DNA of 64,000 bases, taken from JBFONV01 sp040779335. Its GTDB lineage: Bacteria; Pseudomonadota; Gammaproteobacteria; Enterobacterales; Alteromonadaceae. Position numbers and translations under genes: made by a program. Below are positions 34,709-44,350 of the stretch, piece by piece. The notes beneath the pieces were generated by a model that had not been told where the DNA came from, made no database searches, and worked only from the letters and a program-made list of their open reading frames with translations. How positions within the stretch are numbered: the first letter of the stretch is position 1; every line of letters starts with the position of its first letter. The DNA lies in assembly GCA_040779335.1 (NCBI GenBank), contig JBFONV010000002.1, forward strand, positions 496,001-560,000, in the 5' to 3' direction.

Positions 34709-37126
34709 ATGATTGCTCAAGATTTTAAATATGCGCTGAGGCTGCTGTCTAAAAAGCCTGGTTTTACCTTATTAACGACGCTGGTGATGGCCGCCGGAAT
34801 TGGTTTAAGCGTTTACATGTTTTCATTTTTTAATACCGTTCTTTACAAAGACCTAGCGTTTGAAGATGGCGACTCGATTGTACTAATCAGTGGTTCCGAA
34901 AATAGGTCGATGAGCCGAAATAAAATAAGTAAATTAGATTACGATGAAATCCAAAAAAACATCAAAGGATTGTCTGAATTTGGTGCTTATTATAACCAGA
35001 GCATTAACGTTGCAGGCCGAGATGGTGCAAGACGCTATAACGCGGTATTTGCTTCAGCCAATATTTTTGACATTACCCGCACCAAACCTCTAAAGGGACG
35101 CGCGTTTACTCCCAGTGAAAATGCAGTCGGCGCAGAGGATGTTGTCGTGATCAACTATGACCTTTGGCAGAACCAATTAGGCGGTGATCCAAATGTTATT
35201 GACCAAATATTACAAGTCAATGGCAAGAGTCATCGTATAGTTGGCATTATGCCGCAAGGGTATTATTTCCCAAATGTCGCCCAGCTATGGTTGCCAATCA
35301 AAAACAACCCGAGCCAATTAACGCGAGAACAAGCAATTTCAGTTAACGCTATTGCCCATATTAAACCAGACATGACGTTAGACGGCATTAACAAGCAACT
35401 AAACGTTATTATGAAACGAATAGAGACACAGTACCCAGAAACGAATTCAGGTATAGGTGCATACGCAACGACTATACCAGGAAGTGGCGCGGCAGATGGC
35501 CAACCCGTCATCTATTCAATGCATATTGTTGCCATACTCATTTTAGTATTGGCATCAATTAATGTCGGTAATTTATTATTATCGCGCGCTGTAGAACGTG
35601 GTAAAGAAACAGCTATTAGAGTTGCTTTAGGTGCTCCTCGTTCACGTTTAATAAGCCAAATGCTTTGGGAAAGCGCTATTATTTGCTGTTTAGGTGGTGT
35701 CATTGGTTTACTTATTGTTGCCTGGGGACTTGAAGTCACACAATCAATTGTTTCGACTTTCTTTATCGATCCACCAGCGTTTTGGTGGGTATTCGGAATT
35801 GATGCCTACACTATTAAACTTTTCCTAGCAATTCTCGTCGGCACTATTTTAGTCACGGGGTTACTACCCGCTTGGAAAAATTCAGGGAGTGATTTTAACG
35901 CCGTTCTGCGAGACGGTACACGCGGTGCTTTAGGTAAAAAAGCCGGTAGATTAAACAAAATATTAGTGATCAGCGAAATTTTTATTTCGATGGCCGTGCT
36001 TATTGCCGCTGCGGTTATGGTATATGCCGCATATAAACAAAGTAACGATGATATCGGGGCGAATACCGATAATACTTTAACCGCGAGAGTATTGTTGTCG
36101 GCATCAGATTACGATACAGATGAGAAAAAAGTACAATTCGCTAAAACACTGCAATCTCGTTTAGAAAATGGTGTTGGCGTAGAAAACGTCATGATCACCA
36201 CTACACTACCTGGTGACTATGCTATTCAAACGTCGATAGCGATAGAAGGTAATGAGTATACTCAAAATAAAAATACCAGTTATCCAAAAGCAAATTATGT
36301 GTCAATTATGCCGGGTTCCTTAGCGAAATTAGGTGTTGAGTTAAAGCAAGGTAGATATTTTAATAATACTGATGATGGGCTAAATAAAAGCTCGGTATTA
36401 GTATCAGAAAGTTTTGAAAAAACCCATTTTGCTAACGGTTCAGCTATAGGCAAACGTATCCAAGTTATTGACGATAAGGATAACAACTGGTTATCAATTG
36501 TCGGCGTCGTTGAAGACACCATTCAAGGTGGCCGTGACGATATCAAGTACCCTGTGGTATTTAGACCTTTTACCCAACTACCTCGTAGTCAAGTATCTAT
36601 CGCCATACATATGAAAGCGAGTCAGTCTATAGTGACAGACACTTTGCGTAGAACATTACAGTCAATTGACCCATTATTGCCTTCATTTAAAATTGAAACC
36701 TATACCCAGAGCAATGATAGGCATACAGCTCCTATTCAATTTATCAGTAAATTAATTTCTCTATTTGGTTTAGCCGCGACATTTCTCGCAGCTAGCGGTA
36801 TCTATGGGGTAATGTCGAATACCATTAATCAAAGAACGCAAGAAATAGGCATTAAACGAGCATTAGGCGCTGACGAAGACATTATTACTAAAGAGTATTT
36901 ACTCACAGGCTTCAAACAGCTGTTATGGGGGGGGATCCCAGGCGTACTTTTAGGGTCAGGAATGGGGTTTGCAATGTCACAAACATTCGCCACAGGCACT
37001 ACCTCTTTAGTAGTGATCAGCGTAGTAGTTACTACATTAATTAGTTGTATTGTTATGTACGCAACTTATGCTCCTACTCAGCAAGCACTGCAATTAGAGC
37101 CAAGTGACGCTCTACATTACGAATAG
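34709..37126 (+). CDS. ABC exporter permease with two MacB-core/FtsX units
   Basis: 805 residues. After DFKYALRLLSKKPGFT comes a first membrane span (about 20-42), a MacB periplasmic core domain, then three spans forming FtsX (about 268-400). A second span, core domain and FtsX triplet (about 680-800) follow. This duplicated architecture, about eight spans in all, matches the ADOP-type permeases rather than four-span MacB. With the adaptor and ATPase it should export a hydrophobic or peptide substrate. The substrate is unknown. Confidence 0.9.
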   Translation: MIAQDFKYALRLLSKKPGFTLLTTLVMAAGIGLSVYMFSFFNTVLYKDLAFEDGDSIVLISGSENRSMSRNKISKLDYDEIQKNIKGLSEFGAYYNQSINVAGRDGARRYNAVFASANIFDITRTKPLKGRAFTPSENAVGAEDVVVINYDLWQNQLGGDPNVIDQILQVNGKSHRIVGIMPQGYYFPNVAQLWLPIKNNPSQLTREQAISVNAIAHIKPDMTLDGINKQLNVIMKRIETQYPETNSGIGAYATTIPGSGAADGQPVIYSMHIVAILILVLASINVGNLLLSRAVERGKETAIRVALGAPRSRLISQMLWESAIICCLGGVIGLLIVAWGLEVTQSIVSTFFIDPPAFWWVFGIDAYTIKLFLAILVGTILVTGLLPAWKNSGSDFNAVLRDGTRGALGKKAGRLNKILVISEIFISMAVLIAAAVMVYAAYKQSNDDIGANTDNTLTARVLLSASDYDTDEKKVQFAKTLQSRLENGVGVENVMITTTLPGDYAIQTSIAIEGNEYTQNKNTSYPKANYVSIMPGSLAKLGVELKQGRYFNNTDDGLNKSSVLVSESFEKTHFANGSAIGKRIQVIDDKDNNWLSIVGVVEDTIQGGRDDIKYPVVFRPFTQLPRSQVSIAIHMKASQSIVTDTLRRTLQSIDPLLPSFKIETYTQSNDRHTAPIQFISKLISLFGLAATFLAASGIYGVMSNTINQRTQEIGIKRALGADEDIITKEYLLTGFKQLLWGGIPGVLLGSGMGFAMSQTFATGTTSLVVISVVVTTLISCIVMYATYAPTQQALQLEPSDALHYE

Positions 37127-37141
37127 GACTAACACTATCGG

Positions 37142-37171
37142 GAGGGATAATAAGTATTACAATTATCCCTC
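37142..37171 (+). terminator. Hairpin between the permease and regulator genes
   Basis: GAGGGATAAT pairs perfectly with ATTATCCCTC around a 10-base loop. There is no proper T-run, so partial termination or mRNA stabilisation between exporter and regulator genes is likely, allowing lower regulator expression. Confidence 0.5.
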
Positions 37172-37245
37172 TAATATTAACCCCTTAGAATTAATGTACA
37201 ATCCGTATATACTGGTATTGATGCAGTGATAAATAAGTTGAGGCA

Positions 37246-38619
37246 ATGAAAGAAAAAATATTATTAGTTGATGATGATACAGACGTACTATCAGCGTTAA
37301 AAATGTTACTGGTCAGTGAAGGATACGCCGTTATCTTAACTCAATCACCTGAAGCTGCATTAGCGGCAGTGCGCAGAGAAGAGATAGCACTAACATTAAT
37401 GGATTTAAATTATTCACAAGATACAACATCCGGTGAAGAAGGTTTAGCGTTAATAGAAGCAATAAGAAAAATTGATGAATACCTGCCAATAGTTGTAATG
37501 ACAGGTTGGGCAACCATAGAAGTTGCAGTAAGTACGATGCAAAATGGTGCCAATGATTTTGTACAAAAACCTTGGGATATAGATCGTTTAATTGCCATCA
37601 TCAAAAACCAGATAAAGCTCGCCAATAGTGAAAAAAACTCACAAAAACTCTTTCAACAAAATGAGTTACTGCAACAACAAGTGGACAGCGAATACAAAGG
37701 TGAAGTGATTGCTAAATCTGCTGCTATGCAAAAAACCATGACCATTATCGACCAGGTTGCTAAGAGTAATGCTAGCGTATTATTAACGGGAGAAAATGGC
37801 ACAGGTAAAAGTATGTTCGCTCGATACATTCACGAGCACTCCCCTCGCAGCAATGCCAATCAAATATCGGTAAATATGGGCGCTGTAACCGAAGCCTTAT
37901 TTGAAAGTGAGATGTTTGGTCATGTAAAAGGGGCATTTACCGATGCAAAATCAACCCGTATTGGTCGATTTGAGCTAGCCGACAACGGCACTTTATTTCT
38001 CGATGAAATAGCTAATACGCCTTATTCACAGCAAAGTAAATTATTACGGGTACTCGAAGACAGTGAATTCGAAAAAGTAGGCTCTAACAAAACCTTGTCG
38101 GTTGACGTTCGACTAATTTCCGCCACCAATGCCAATTTAGAGCAAGCGGTTGAAAACAGCGAATTTCGCAAAGACCTACTCTATCGTATAAATACTATTG
38201 CCATTGAAATTCCTCCACTAAGAGAGCGAAAAGAAGATATTATTCCACTAGCAGAGTCATTTTTGCGAAAAAATGCCACTAAACATGAACAAGATACGCT
38301 GACTATTAGTGCTGACGCACGAAAGGCATTAACAACATATGATTGGCCAGGTAACATTAGAGAGCTAAACCATGTAATGGAGCGTGCTCAAATCCTGTGT
38401 CAAAACAATACCATTGACGTCGATGATTTGGGATTACCACAAAATTCCAAAAAAGCTGTCTCAACAGAGATCATAACCGATGAACTGGCAACGCTAGAAT
38501 CAATAGAACTTGATATTATCGATCAGCGGTTAAGCTATTTTAATGGCAATGCACTCAAGGCTGCAAAATCATTAGGATTAAGTCGGAGCGCGTTTTATCG
38601 GCGATTAGAAAAAATATAA
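37246..38619 (+). CDS. NtrC-family sigma-54-dependent response regulator
   Basis: 457 residues. The receiver domain (1-125) has the acidic pocket (D9-D11), the phospho-acceptor D53 and the KPWD lysine. The AAA+ domain (about 145-385) has Walker A GENGTGKS, a sigma-54 contact loop reading GAFTDA instead of GAFTGA, Walker B TLFLDEI and an arginine-finger region. A Fis-type helix-turn-helix ends the protein (LKAAKSLGLSRSAFYRRL). It is the probable activator of the sigma-54 promoter at 32550 through the paired palindromes. It is followed after 24 bases by its kinase. Confidence 0.93.
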   Translation: MKEKILLVDDDTDVLSALKMLLVSEGYAVILTQSPEAALAAVRREEIALTLMDLNYSQDTTSGEEGLALIEAIRKIDEYLPIVVMTGWATIEVAVSTMQNGANDFVQKPWDIDRLIAIIKNQIKLANSEKNSQKLFQQNELLQQQVDSEYKGEVIAKSAAMQKTMTIIDQVAKSNASVLLTGENGTGKSMFARYIHEHSPRSNANQISVNMGAVTEALFESEMFGHVKGAFTDAKSTRIGRFELADNGTLFLDEIANTPYSQQSKLLRVLEDSEFEKVGSNKTLSVDVRLISATNANLEQAVENSEFRKDLLYRINTIAIEIPPLRERKEDIIPLAESFLRKNATKHEQDTLTISADARKALTTYDWPGNIRELNHVMERAQILCQNNTIDVDDLGLPQNSKKAVSTEIITDELATLESIELDIIDQRLSYFNGNALKAAKSLGLSRSAFYRRLEKI

Positions 38620-38643
38620 GTTAGGGCTAACGATGGACCATCA

Positions 38644-39969
38644 ATGCAATTAAAAAAATCCTTTGAATCGCAACTCGCGCAGCTTTTACTCATCGCCTCC
38701 TTACCACCATTTCTCCTATTGTTATGGGTAATGTTTTACGCCAATATTTCGATTTTTTTAATCATGCTTACCACCTTATTTGGCAGCTTAAGTATTATTT
38801 ATTGCTACAATAAAGTTCATCGAAAATCCGCTTACCAGTTTCGCAGTTTAAGCAATTTACTCGATGCTATGATCCACGAAGACTATACACTTAGAGCGCG
38901 AGCCAGCACTGGCGATATTGCGTTGAATGAACTGGTTGTCGCCATCAATACCTTAGCAAAACGTCTCAATAAACAGCGCATTGAAAATGTAGAAAGTCAG
39001 ATGTTACTAAACACAGTGATCAATCATATTGATGTTGCCATTATTGCGCTGAATGCGAACAACGAACTCGTATTGATTAATCCCGCAGCCCAAAAGTTGC
39101 TAGGAATCGATAATATTGAATTGCCCAATAATTCACTTAAACAACTGGAACAATTAGGGCAACTCGTTAACGGCCAAAATCAGGTGATGCCATTAACCTT
39201 AGGTCATCAAAACGGTAAATTTAATGTTCATATGGAAGAGTTTCGCGAAGCGGGAAAACCCCATAAATTATTATTTATTACCGATGTGAGTAACCTATTA
39301 AGAAGCGAAGAAAGAAATGCATGGCAAAGTTTAGTGCGAGTGATCAGCCATGAAATTAATAATTCGCTGGCCCCTATATCATCGATTAGCCAAACCTTAA
39401 AACGCACCTTATCCCGTCAAGATGATGCTGAAGCATGTCGCTCCGATTTACTTGAAGGCCTTGCAATTGTTGCTCAGCGTGCTAGCAATTTAACTGAGTT
39501 CGTCAACAGTTATAAGCAAATCGTTCGATTACCACAACCGAAAAAACAAGCGACATCAATAACCAATTTAATAGATAAAGTGATTCCACTTTTTCACAAT
39601 AAAAATGTCACGGTAGTCACATCCAACGATGTTGAATTATTTATTGATCCGATCCAGTTAGAACAGGTACTCATTAATTTGATCAAAAATGCGGTCGAAT
39701 CCGTTGAGCAAACCCAAAATAAGGGGCAAGTAACCTTGAGTTGGGAAGTAGACGATGAGCAATTCATTCTGACCATCAGTGACGAAGGGAGTGGTATCAG
39801 CAATACTGATAATTTGTTTGTGCCCTTTTACACCACTAAAAAACAAGGTTCTGGCATTGGTTTGGTGCTGTGTCGACAAATTTTAGAAGTGCATAATGGT
39901 CAACTTAGTTTAATAAATAGAAAAGATAGAAATGGCTGTTTAGCCATTATTGAATTACCGCTAAAGTAA
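38644..39969 (+). CDS. Sensor histidine kinase, NtrB-like, partner of the NtrC-family regulator
   Basis: 441 residues. Two adjacent hydrophobic segments (about 12-58) anchor it with almost no periplasmic loop. A HAMP-like linker, a PAS-like domain (about 118-215), the phospho-acceptor histidine in RVISHEINNSLAPI and an HATPase domain (N-box LINLIKNAVES, G1 DEGSGI, GSGIGLVLC) follow. The lack of a periplasmic domain suggests sensing in the membrane or cytoplasm. It is the last gene of the exporter operon, so the system probably reports on envelope stress or the exporter's substrate; this is inference. Confidence 0.92.
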   Translation: MQLKKSFESQLAQLLLIASLPPFLLLLWVMFYANISIFLIMLTTLFGSLSIIYCYNKVHRKSAYQFRSLSNLLDAMIHEDYTLRARASTGDIALNELVVAINTLAKRLNKQRIENVESQMLLNTVINHIDVAIIALNANNELVLINPAAQKLLGIDNIELPNNSLKQLEQLGQLVNGQNQVMPLTLGHQNGKFNVHMEEFREAGKPHKLLFITDVSNLLRSEERNAWQSLVRVISHEINNSLAPISSISQTLKRTLSRQDDAEACRSDLLEGLAIVAQRASNLTEFVNSYKQIVRLPQPKKQATSITNLIDKVIPLFHNKNVTVVTSNDVELFIDPIQLEQVLINLIKNAVESVEQTQNKGQVTLSWEVDDEQFILTISDEGSGISNTDNLFVPFYTTKKQGSGIGLVLCRQILEVHNGQLSLINRKDRNGCLAIIELPLK

Positions 39970-40008
39970 AGTGTTAAGAACCACCTACCCGAAAATTAGA
40001 CAATAAAA

Positions 40009-40035
40009 AAGTCGGATGTTTTTAGCACCCGACTT
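40009..40035 (-). terminator. Terminator between convergent kinase and porin genes
   Basis: AAGTCGG pairs with CCGACTT; on the minus strand the stem is followed by six T, so it terminates the porin gene, and it may also stop plus-strand transcription from the kinase gene. Confidence 0.8.
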
Positions 40036-40061
40036 ATACAACTTTATTTCTTTAGAACACC

Positions 40062-40889
40062 TTAAAACTGAAAAGTTAAACCAACATCAATGACATCATA
40101 ATCTGACTCGTCAGTATTGGCACCATAACCAGCCGATAGTGCAATGTTTTTGTTGATAAAATGTTTCACACCAAGGCGATAGTTGTCATTATCATCATAA
40201 TCAGCTGATATCGAGGTATTATCGTCAAAATAATAACTAGCCGATGCACCCCAATAATTATCGTATTTACCATCTTGATACATTAGCTCTGTGATAAAAT
40301 ACTGACCCTGATTAAGTTTCATAAAATACTTTGCAGAGATAGATTTATAGTCAAAATCATTATCGCTACGAGCGGTAAAACCTAAATAATCACTGCCATT
40401 GATTTGATGATTGTAAGCTGCCGAGAATAAGTATTCAGTACCACCATCATCCAAATCTAGCACTTCTGCCTGAACGAGAAAGTTTTTACTAAATAAGTAC
40501 CCCAACCGCAGTGAAGTTGCATCGCTATCGCCATCATCATAATCAGTATTTTGATAGCTCGCACCAATGAGAAACTTACCGAGAAAATACTCCCCTCCAA
40601 TGCGCAATGAGTCACTTGACGCATCATAAGTATCATCATCCAAACTGGTGTGCATATAGCTAGCAAAAATATTTGACGTGGTATTGATATAATCAAATTG
40701 GTCTAATGGACCTAAAGTCGATTTTTTACTTAAATAATAAGTGGTATTTAACATCGACGTATCGATTGATACATTATCAGCCTCTGTTTTCATATATTGT
40801 GCATTAGAGATTGATTGGTAATCTTCAGCAACGGCATAACCAGACGTTAATAACAACACGGTAAAAGAAGATAGGGTAAAGCGTTTCAT
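40062..40889 (-). CDS. Putative outer-membrane porin-like beta-barrel protein
   Basis: 275 residues from the ATG at 40889 (AAGGA upstream, and it begins the signal peptide MKRFTLSSFTVLLLTSGYAVA). A longer frame from 41042 adds 51 unlikely residues. The mature protein is made of alternating short amphipathic strands rich in Tyr, Asp and Ser (for example YFLGKFLIGASYQNTDYDD) and ends in Phe (VGLTFQF), as outer-membrane barrels do. Related Alteromonadales proteins are annotated as putative porins. Substrate unknown. Confidence 0.82.
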   Translation of the reverse strand: MKRFTLSSFTVLLLTSGYAVAEDYQSISNAQYMKTEADNVSIDTSMLNTTYYLSKKSTLGPLDQFDYINTTSNIFASYMHTSLDDDTYDASSDSLRIGGEYFLGKFLIGASYQNTDYDDGDSDATSLRLGYLFSKNFLVQAEVLDLDDGGTEYLFSAAYNHQINGSDYLGFTARSDNDFDYKSISAKYFMKLNQGQYFITELMYQDGKYDNYWGASASYYFDDNTSISADYDDNDNYRLGVKHFINKNIALSAGYGANTDESDYDVIDVGLTFQF

Positions 40890-41079
40890 GTAATACATTT
40901 CCTTTTTGTATCTATTTGTTTTCACGTTAAATATTATCAAATGCAGGTGTAAATTATCGTTTAAACATGTATCAAAATGTATAAAGATGTCGAATGAATC
41001 GCTTAGTTCAACGAGTAACTTTTTGGAAAGCGATTTACGCAATCACGTTATGTTTTTAACGACAAATCGACAGCCAAAA

Positions 41080-42087
41080 TCAGCCTAGTTTTCTTGCTCG
41101 TTTTTTGGCTTTACTTTTTAATTCTTTGTCGTGGGTTTCCTGTATAAGTTCTTGATATAGTTCTTTTGCTTTAAACACCTCACCTTTATATTCAACAATA
41201 TTGGCAAGTCGATATTTAGCCCACTCTTTTGTCGGCATCATATCTTGGATTTCCGCGCTTGCGATATATTGACTTAAGGCTTGTTCCCCTTCGTCTAAAT
41301 AGCTTTTACTCAATACACTTGTGCGACCTATTTGGTACATCGCCATGTATTGAGATTTACGCTGTTGCGCAGATAGCGCTGATATAGACGCAGCCTTTGT
41401 TAATTCATCAACGGCATGGTCAAATTGTTCTTGTTGTTGAAAGTACATACCCCGTACATAGAACACCGCTGGTTCATCAGGAAAATCAATCACGGCGGTA
41501 TTATAGATTTCATCAAATCTGTCGTGTTGTTCAAGTTTTGCATATACCTTCATTAGTGCAACAGCACCTGCACGCGCATCTAATGCCTCAATGGCTTTTG
41601 CTTGTGCTAACGCGACATCAGTATCTCCGCCTATAATACTAGGAGCAACGAGATGCACAGTCAGTAAACTTTGACGATATTTGATATTGTCTGGCGCATT
41701 CAAAACAGCTTTAGAGAAAGCTTTAACAATATCTTTGGCATAGCTCATTTTGCTGAACATATTAACGTTTTCGGATTGTGCAGCCATGATTTGACCATGT
41801 ACAAAATAGATATCACCATTAGTATTATTTAGCGATAACGCCTGCTCAATGAGGTCTTCCGCTTGATCTAAGTTTTTATTATCTAGCGCTATTTTGGCCA
41901 GATATAAATACTTATTAAAATCCTCATCCCCCCCTTTTGTTAACAAGTTAGCCGCTTGAGCTAAATTTCCACTTTCATAAGCCGCTATACCTTGCTCTAT
42001 ATCTAAAGACATTGTTGCTGAACCATAAGCAAATGTTGATATCGACATTGCGTAACTTAGCGCTGAAATCAGTAATAATTTTTTCAT
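41080..42087 (-). CDS. Exported TPR-repeat protein
   Basis: 335 residues with a signal peptide (about 1-24, ending near AYGSA) and about six to seven TPR-like helical pairs, e.g. IAAYESGNLAQAANLL and KNLDQAEDLIEQAL. The protein probably acts as a periplasmic scaffold. AAGGA precedes the ATG. It lies 42 bases after the membrane-protein gene on the same strand, so the two may form an operon. No specific partner can be named. Confidence 0.82.
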   Translation of the reverse strand: MKKLLLISALSYAMSISTFAYGSATMSLDIEQGIAAYESGNLAQAANLLTKGGDEDFNKYLYLAKIALDNKNLDQAEDLIEQALSLNNTNGDIYFVHGQIMAAQSENVNMFSKMSYAKDIVKAFSKAVLNAPDNIKYRQSLLTVHLVAPSIIGGDTDVALAQAKAIEALDARAGAVALMKVYAKLEQHDRFDEIYNTAVIDFPDEPAVFYVRGMYFQQQEQFDHAVDELTKAASISALSAQQRKSQYMAMYQIGRTSVLSKSYLDEGEQALSQYIASAEIQDMMPTKEWAKYRLANIVEYKGEVFKAKELYQELIQETHDKELKSKAKKRARKLG

Positions 42088-42129
42088 CGTTTTTCCTTAT
42101 AAAATTTATTGGTTTATGTGCCGTTGACA

Positions 42130-42813
42130 CTAATGAGATAGATTTTGACCTGTTTGATAGGCTTTGGTGTATAAAACCCTGATGATCCAATAGGCCATAG
42201 CGAACAAAACCACCACAACAGGTATCGCGAGAAATTCTATTTTGCGGATAGGCTCAGGCATTAATTTGGCTTGTCCTAAAAAGAATGCTGCCGTTGACAT
42301 AAAAAGCGGAAAGCACATACGCCAGATATGACGCACAATACGTTGTGTTCCCGTTATACCTCGATTAATAATCATTTTTAAATCAAATAACGCAGCGATA
42401 GACGCGACTATGGCAAAGAAATAGAACACTTGTGGACCAAAACCATTTAATTTGCCATCTGGGCTCTTTGCCGCGATGCCAGCAAACGTAATAAGCATTG
42501 CCACTATGCTCAGTGCGACAAAAAATGCTATCCATTCAAAATTACCAACAGTTCCTGCCCTGCGTTTAACCGTCATCCACGCAGTTGAGACGAAATAACA
42601 TAGCAAAATGCCGTTAACAAACGAGAGCATAATGGAACGCGAAAGTGCAACATAAATCCCCGTAACGCCAAGGAATAATATTGCTAAGACAAAGATCTTG
42701 CCAAAGGTACGATGTGCGCTAGCACTTTTTTGCACTGATAAGGCAGCGAATCCGGATAGAATAGCGATTGAGCCAGCAATCGTATGAATAATGATTAATA
42801 AAAAAAGTGTCAT
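42130..42813 (-). CDS. Multi-span membrane protein of unknown function
   Basis: 227 residues from the ATG at 42813, which follows GGAG by 8 bases; a frame start 15 codons upstream is less likely. About six to seven hydrophobic helices are visible, with a conserved-looking HTIAGSIAILSGFAAL opening and a charged RTFGKIF loop. The pattern resembles DUF2306-type integral membrane proteins, but I cannot assign a family firmly. It is divergent from the secreted-protein gene at 43283. Confidence 0.7.
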   Translation of the reverse strand: MTLFLLIIIHTIAGSIAILSGFAALSVQKSASAHRTFGKIFVLAILFLGVTGIYVALSRSIMLSFVNGILLCYFVSTAWMTVKRRAGTVGNFEWIAFFVALSIVAMLITFAGIAAKSPDGKLNGFGPQVFYFFAIVASIAALFDLKMIINRGITGTQRIVRHIWRMCFPLFMSTAAFFLGQAKLMPEPIRKIEFLAIPVVVVLFAMAYWIIRVLYTKAYQTGQNLSH

Positions 42814-43054
42814 GGTTTGCTCTCCAACCTTACCGTTATAAACTGAGTACTGCCTCAATCGAATTATTTAGCAGGTAGACGCATGTTAGTCCTTGTCTTA
42901 CATCTACCCATAGTCATAGAAAGTCTATCCCTAGATTGAGATCCGTCTTCATTACTTCTACGTACTAAACAACTTATTGCAGCGATAATGCCAAAACCAT
43001 AACTATCTAATAATATTAAACAAAATATACTTTAATGACGTAATAAAAATGACC

Positions 43055-43102
43055 TTCCCATAAATGGGAAAGCAAAAATTAAGAAAAATCCTAAAAATGG
43101 GA
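43055..43102. promoter_or_regulatory. Second paired palindrome, predicted sites for the NtrC-family regulator
   Basis: TTCCCATAAATGGGAA (43055-43070) and TCCTAAAAATGGGA (43089-43102) have centres 33 bases apart, exactly as at 32441-32488. They lie about 180 bases before the secreted-protein start at 43283. A TGGCC at 43153 could be a -24 element, but its -12 partner is poor. Confidence 0.65.
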
Positions 43103-43282
43103 CGGACAGCTTGAATGGAATTTTTTATCGATAACGCCCACTTTAAGGGCGGTGGCCTACATTATTATAAATAGCTAATCTGTAAATCTTTACTATACTC
43201 GCTCGCTAAATAAACAATATTATTGTTGTCTTCTGCGAGTCATGTGGCTCACAGCTGTAATAGTATGACGAAAGGTACTATT

Positions 43283-44041
43283 ATGAAAAAGATCATTACA
43301 CTAATAGCTGCGAGTGCATTACTTACAATGCCTGCTGTCGCTGAAGAGAAGAAATCCTATACTCAGTGGGACACCTTCCGATTTACAGTAGATAATAAAC
43401 AAGCCAAAACATTTACAAAAAATATGCGATCGCATATTAAAAAGTATCATACCCAAGCCCCAATGAAGACAAAAATATATAACGTTGCATATGGTCCAAA
43501 CACCAACGAACTCATTTGGGTTATGGGGCCGGTTAGCTTTTCAGAGCTAGACGCAAGGCCCGACAATAAAAAGCATGATGAAGACTGGGCAGATAATATT
43601 AACCCTTATATAGTTTCTTACGGTCAAGGTGAAATTTGGCGAAACATGGAAGGTTTGATGATTAACAATTTGGATGAGAACTCTAAAGATCCTGAAAGAT
43701 TTATTGCTAGATACCTGACTGTTAATACGGATAAAGAATCAGAGGTTTTCAAATACTTGTTAATGCAAGTAAAAAATACGTTGGAAAAAATAGGTAAAAG
43801 TAAGTTTTGGACAGTGATGGATAACCAATTTATTCAAGGGCAGTTAAATGGACGTCATTTGATGGCTCTTTCAGATTTGGATAATCTAGCCGAGATGGAT
43901 GAAGACTGGGAGTTTTCCAAACATTTTGAAGAGTTATACGGAAAAGGAAGCTTTAAGGCTTTTCAGGCCAATTACTCTGAAGTATTTGATAATCAATGGA
44001 ATGAAGTTATTACCGTTAATAAAGAAATGAGTGGTCTTTAG
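43283..44041 (+). CDS. Secreted protein of unknown function, predicted target of the sigma-54 system
   Basis: 252 residues from the ATG at 43283 (AAAGG 7 bases upstream; signal peptide MKKIITLIAASALLTMPAVA). The mature protein appears to consist of two similar halves, each about 100 residues. Each half has a strand-helix-strand layout like dimeric alpha/beta barrel (ferredoxin-like) proteins (TQWDTFRFTVDN.. and ERFIARYLTVNT..). No family name is recognised. Paired operator sites shared with the exporter operon lie upstream, and a strong terminator follows, so it is a single-gene unit. Confidence 0.75.
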   Translation: MKKIITLIAASALLTMPAVAEEKKSYTQWDTFRFTVDNKQAKTFTKNMRSHIKKYHTQAPMKTKIYNVAYGPNTNELIWVMGPVSFSELDARPDNKKHDEDWADNINPYIVSYGQGEIWRNMEGLMINNLDENSKDPERFIARYLTVNTDKESEVFKYLLMQVKNTLEKIGKSKFWTVMDNQFIQGQLNGRHLMALSDLDNLAEMDEDWEFSKHFEELYGKGSFKAFQANYSEVFDNQWNEVITVNKEMSGL

Positions 44042-44080
44042 AAACAGTAACTTCACATAATTTTACATACCGTTAAATAA

Positions 44081-44112
44081 AAACAAGGTTGTTTATGTAA
44101 CCTTGTTTTTTT
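44081..44112 (+). terminator. Rho-independent terminator of the secreted-protein gene
   Basis: AAACAAGGTT pairs with AACCTTGTTT around an 8-base loop, and the run of T continues to 44112. It lies 40 bases after the stop. Confidence 0.9.
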
Positions 44113-44282
44113 CCATCGAAAACCTAACGAAGAATCAATTATAAACCCTATATCACATGATAAACTTGTTGGTGTAGTTTAGAAATATAATGTGATGCAG
44201 TGAAAATATAACTTTTTAAATCAGACCAAAGTAAAAATGTGAACAACTGTTTTGGTGGTTCAAGTGCCTATCAAGTTTAGTA

Positions 44283-44350
44283 GCTCATATCTGATCTTAC
44301 AGTTTAGATGAAAAGGTTTTAACTTCATCTGACAGGCAGCTATGAGCGAA
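44283..44350. repeat. Dispersed palindromic repeat R1, copy B
   Basis: 68 bases identical to copy A at 29844-29911, same orientation. It is followed here by a Sel1 gene and then R2 copy B, as copy A is followed by a cassette-like gene and R2 copy A. Confidence 0.85.

Noticed and set aside
43110..43155. A GGGCGTTATC-like end on the minus strand and CGCCC/GGGCG hairpin, considered as a second attC site.
   Set aside because: No matching TAAC outer box or paired L boxes were found within the usual attC length; only a 5-bp hairpin remains.
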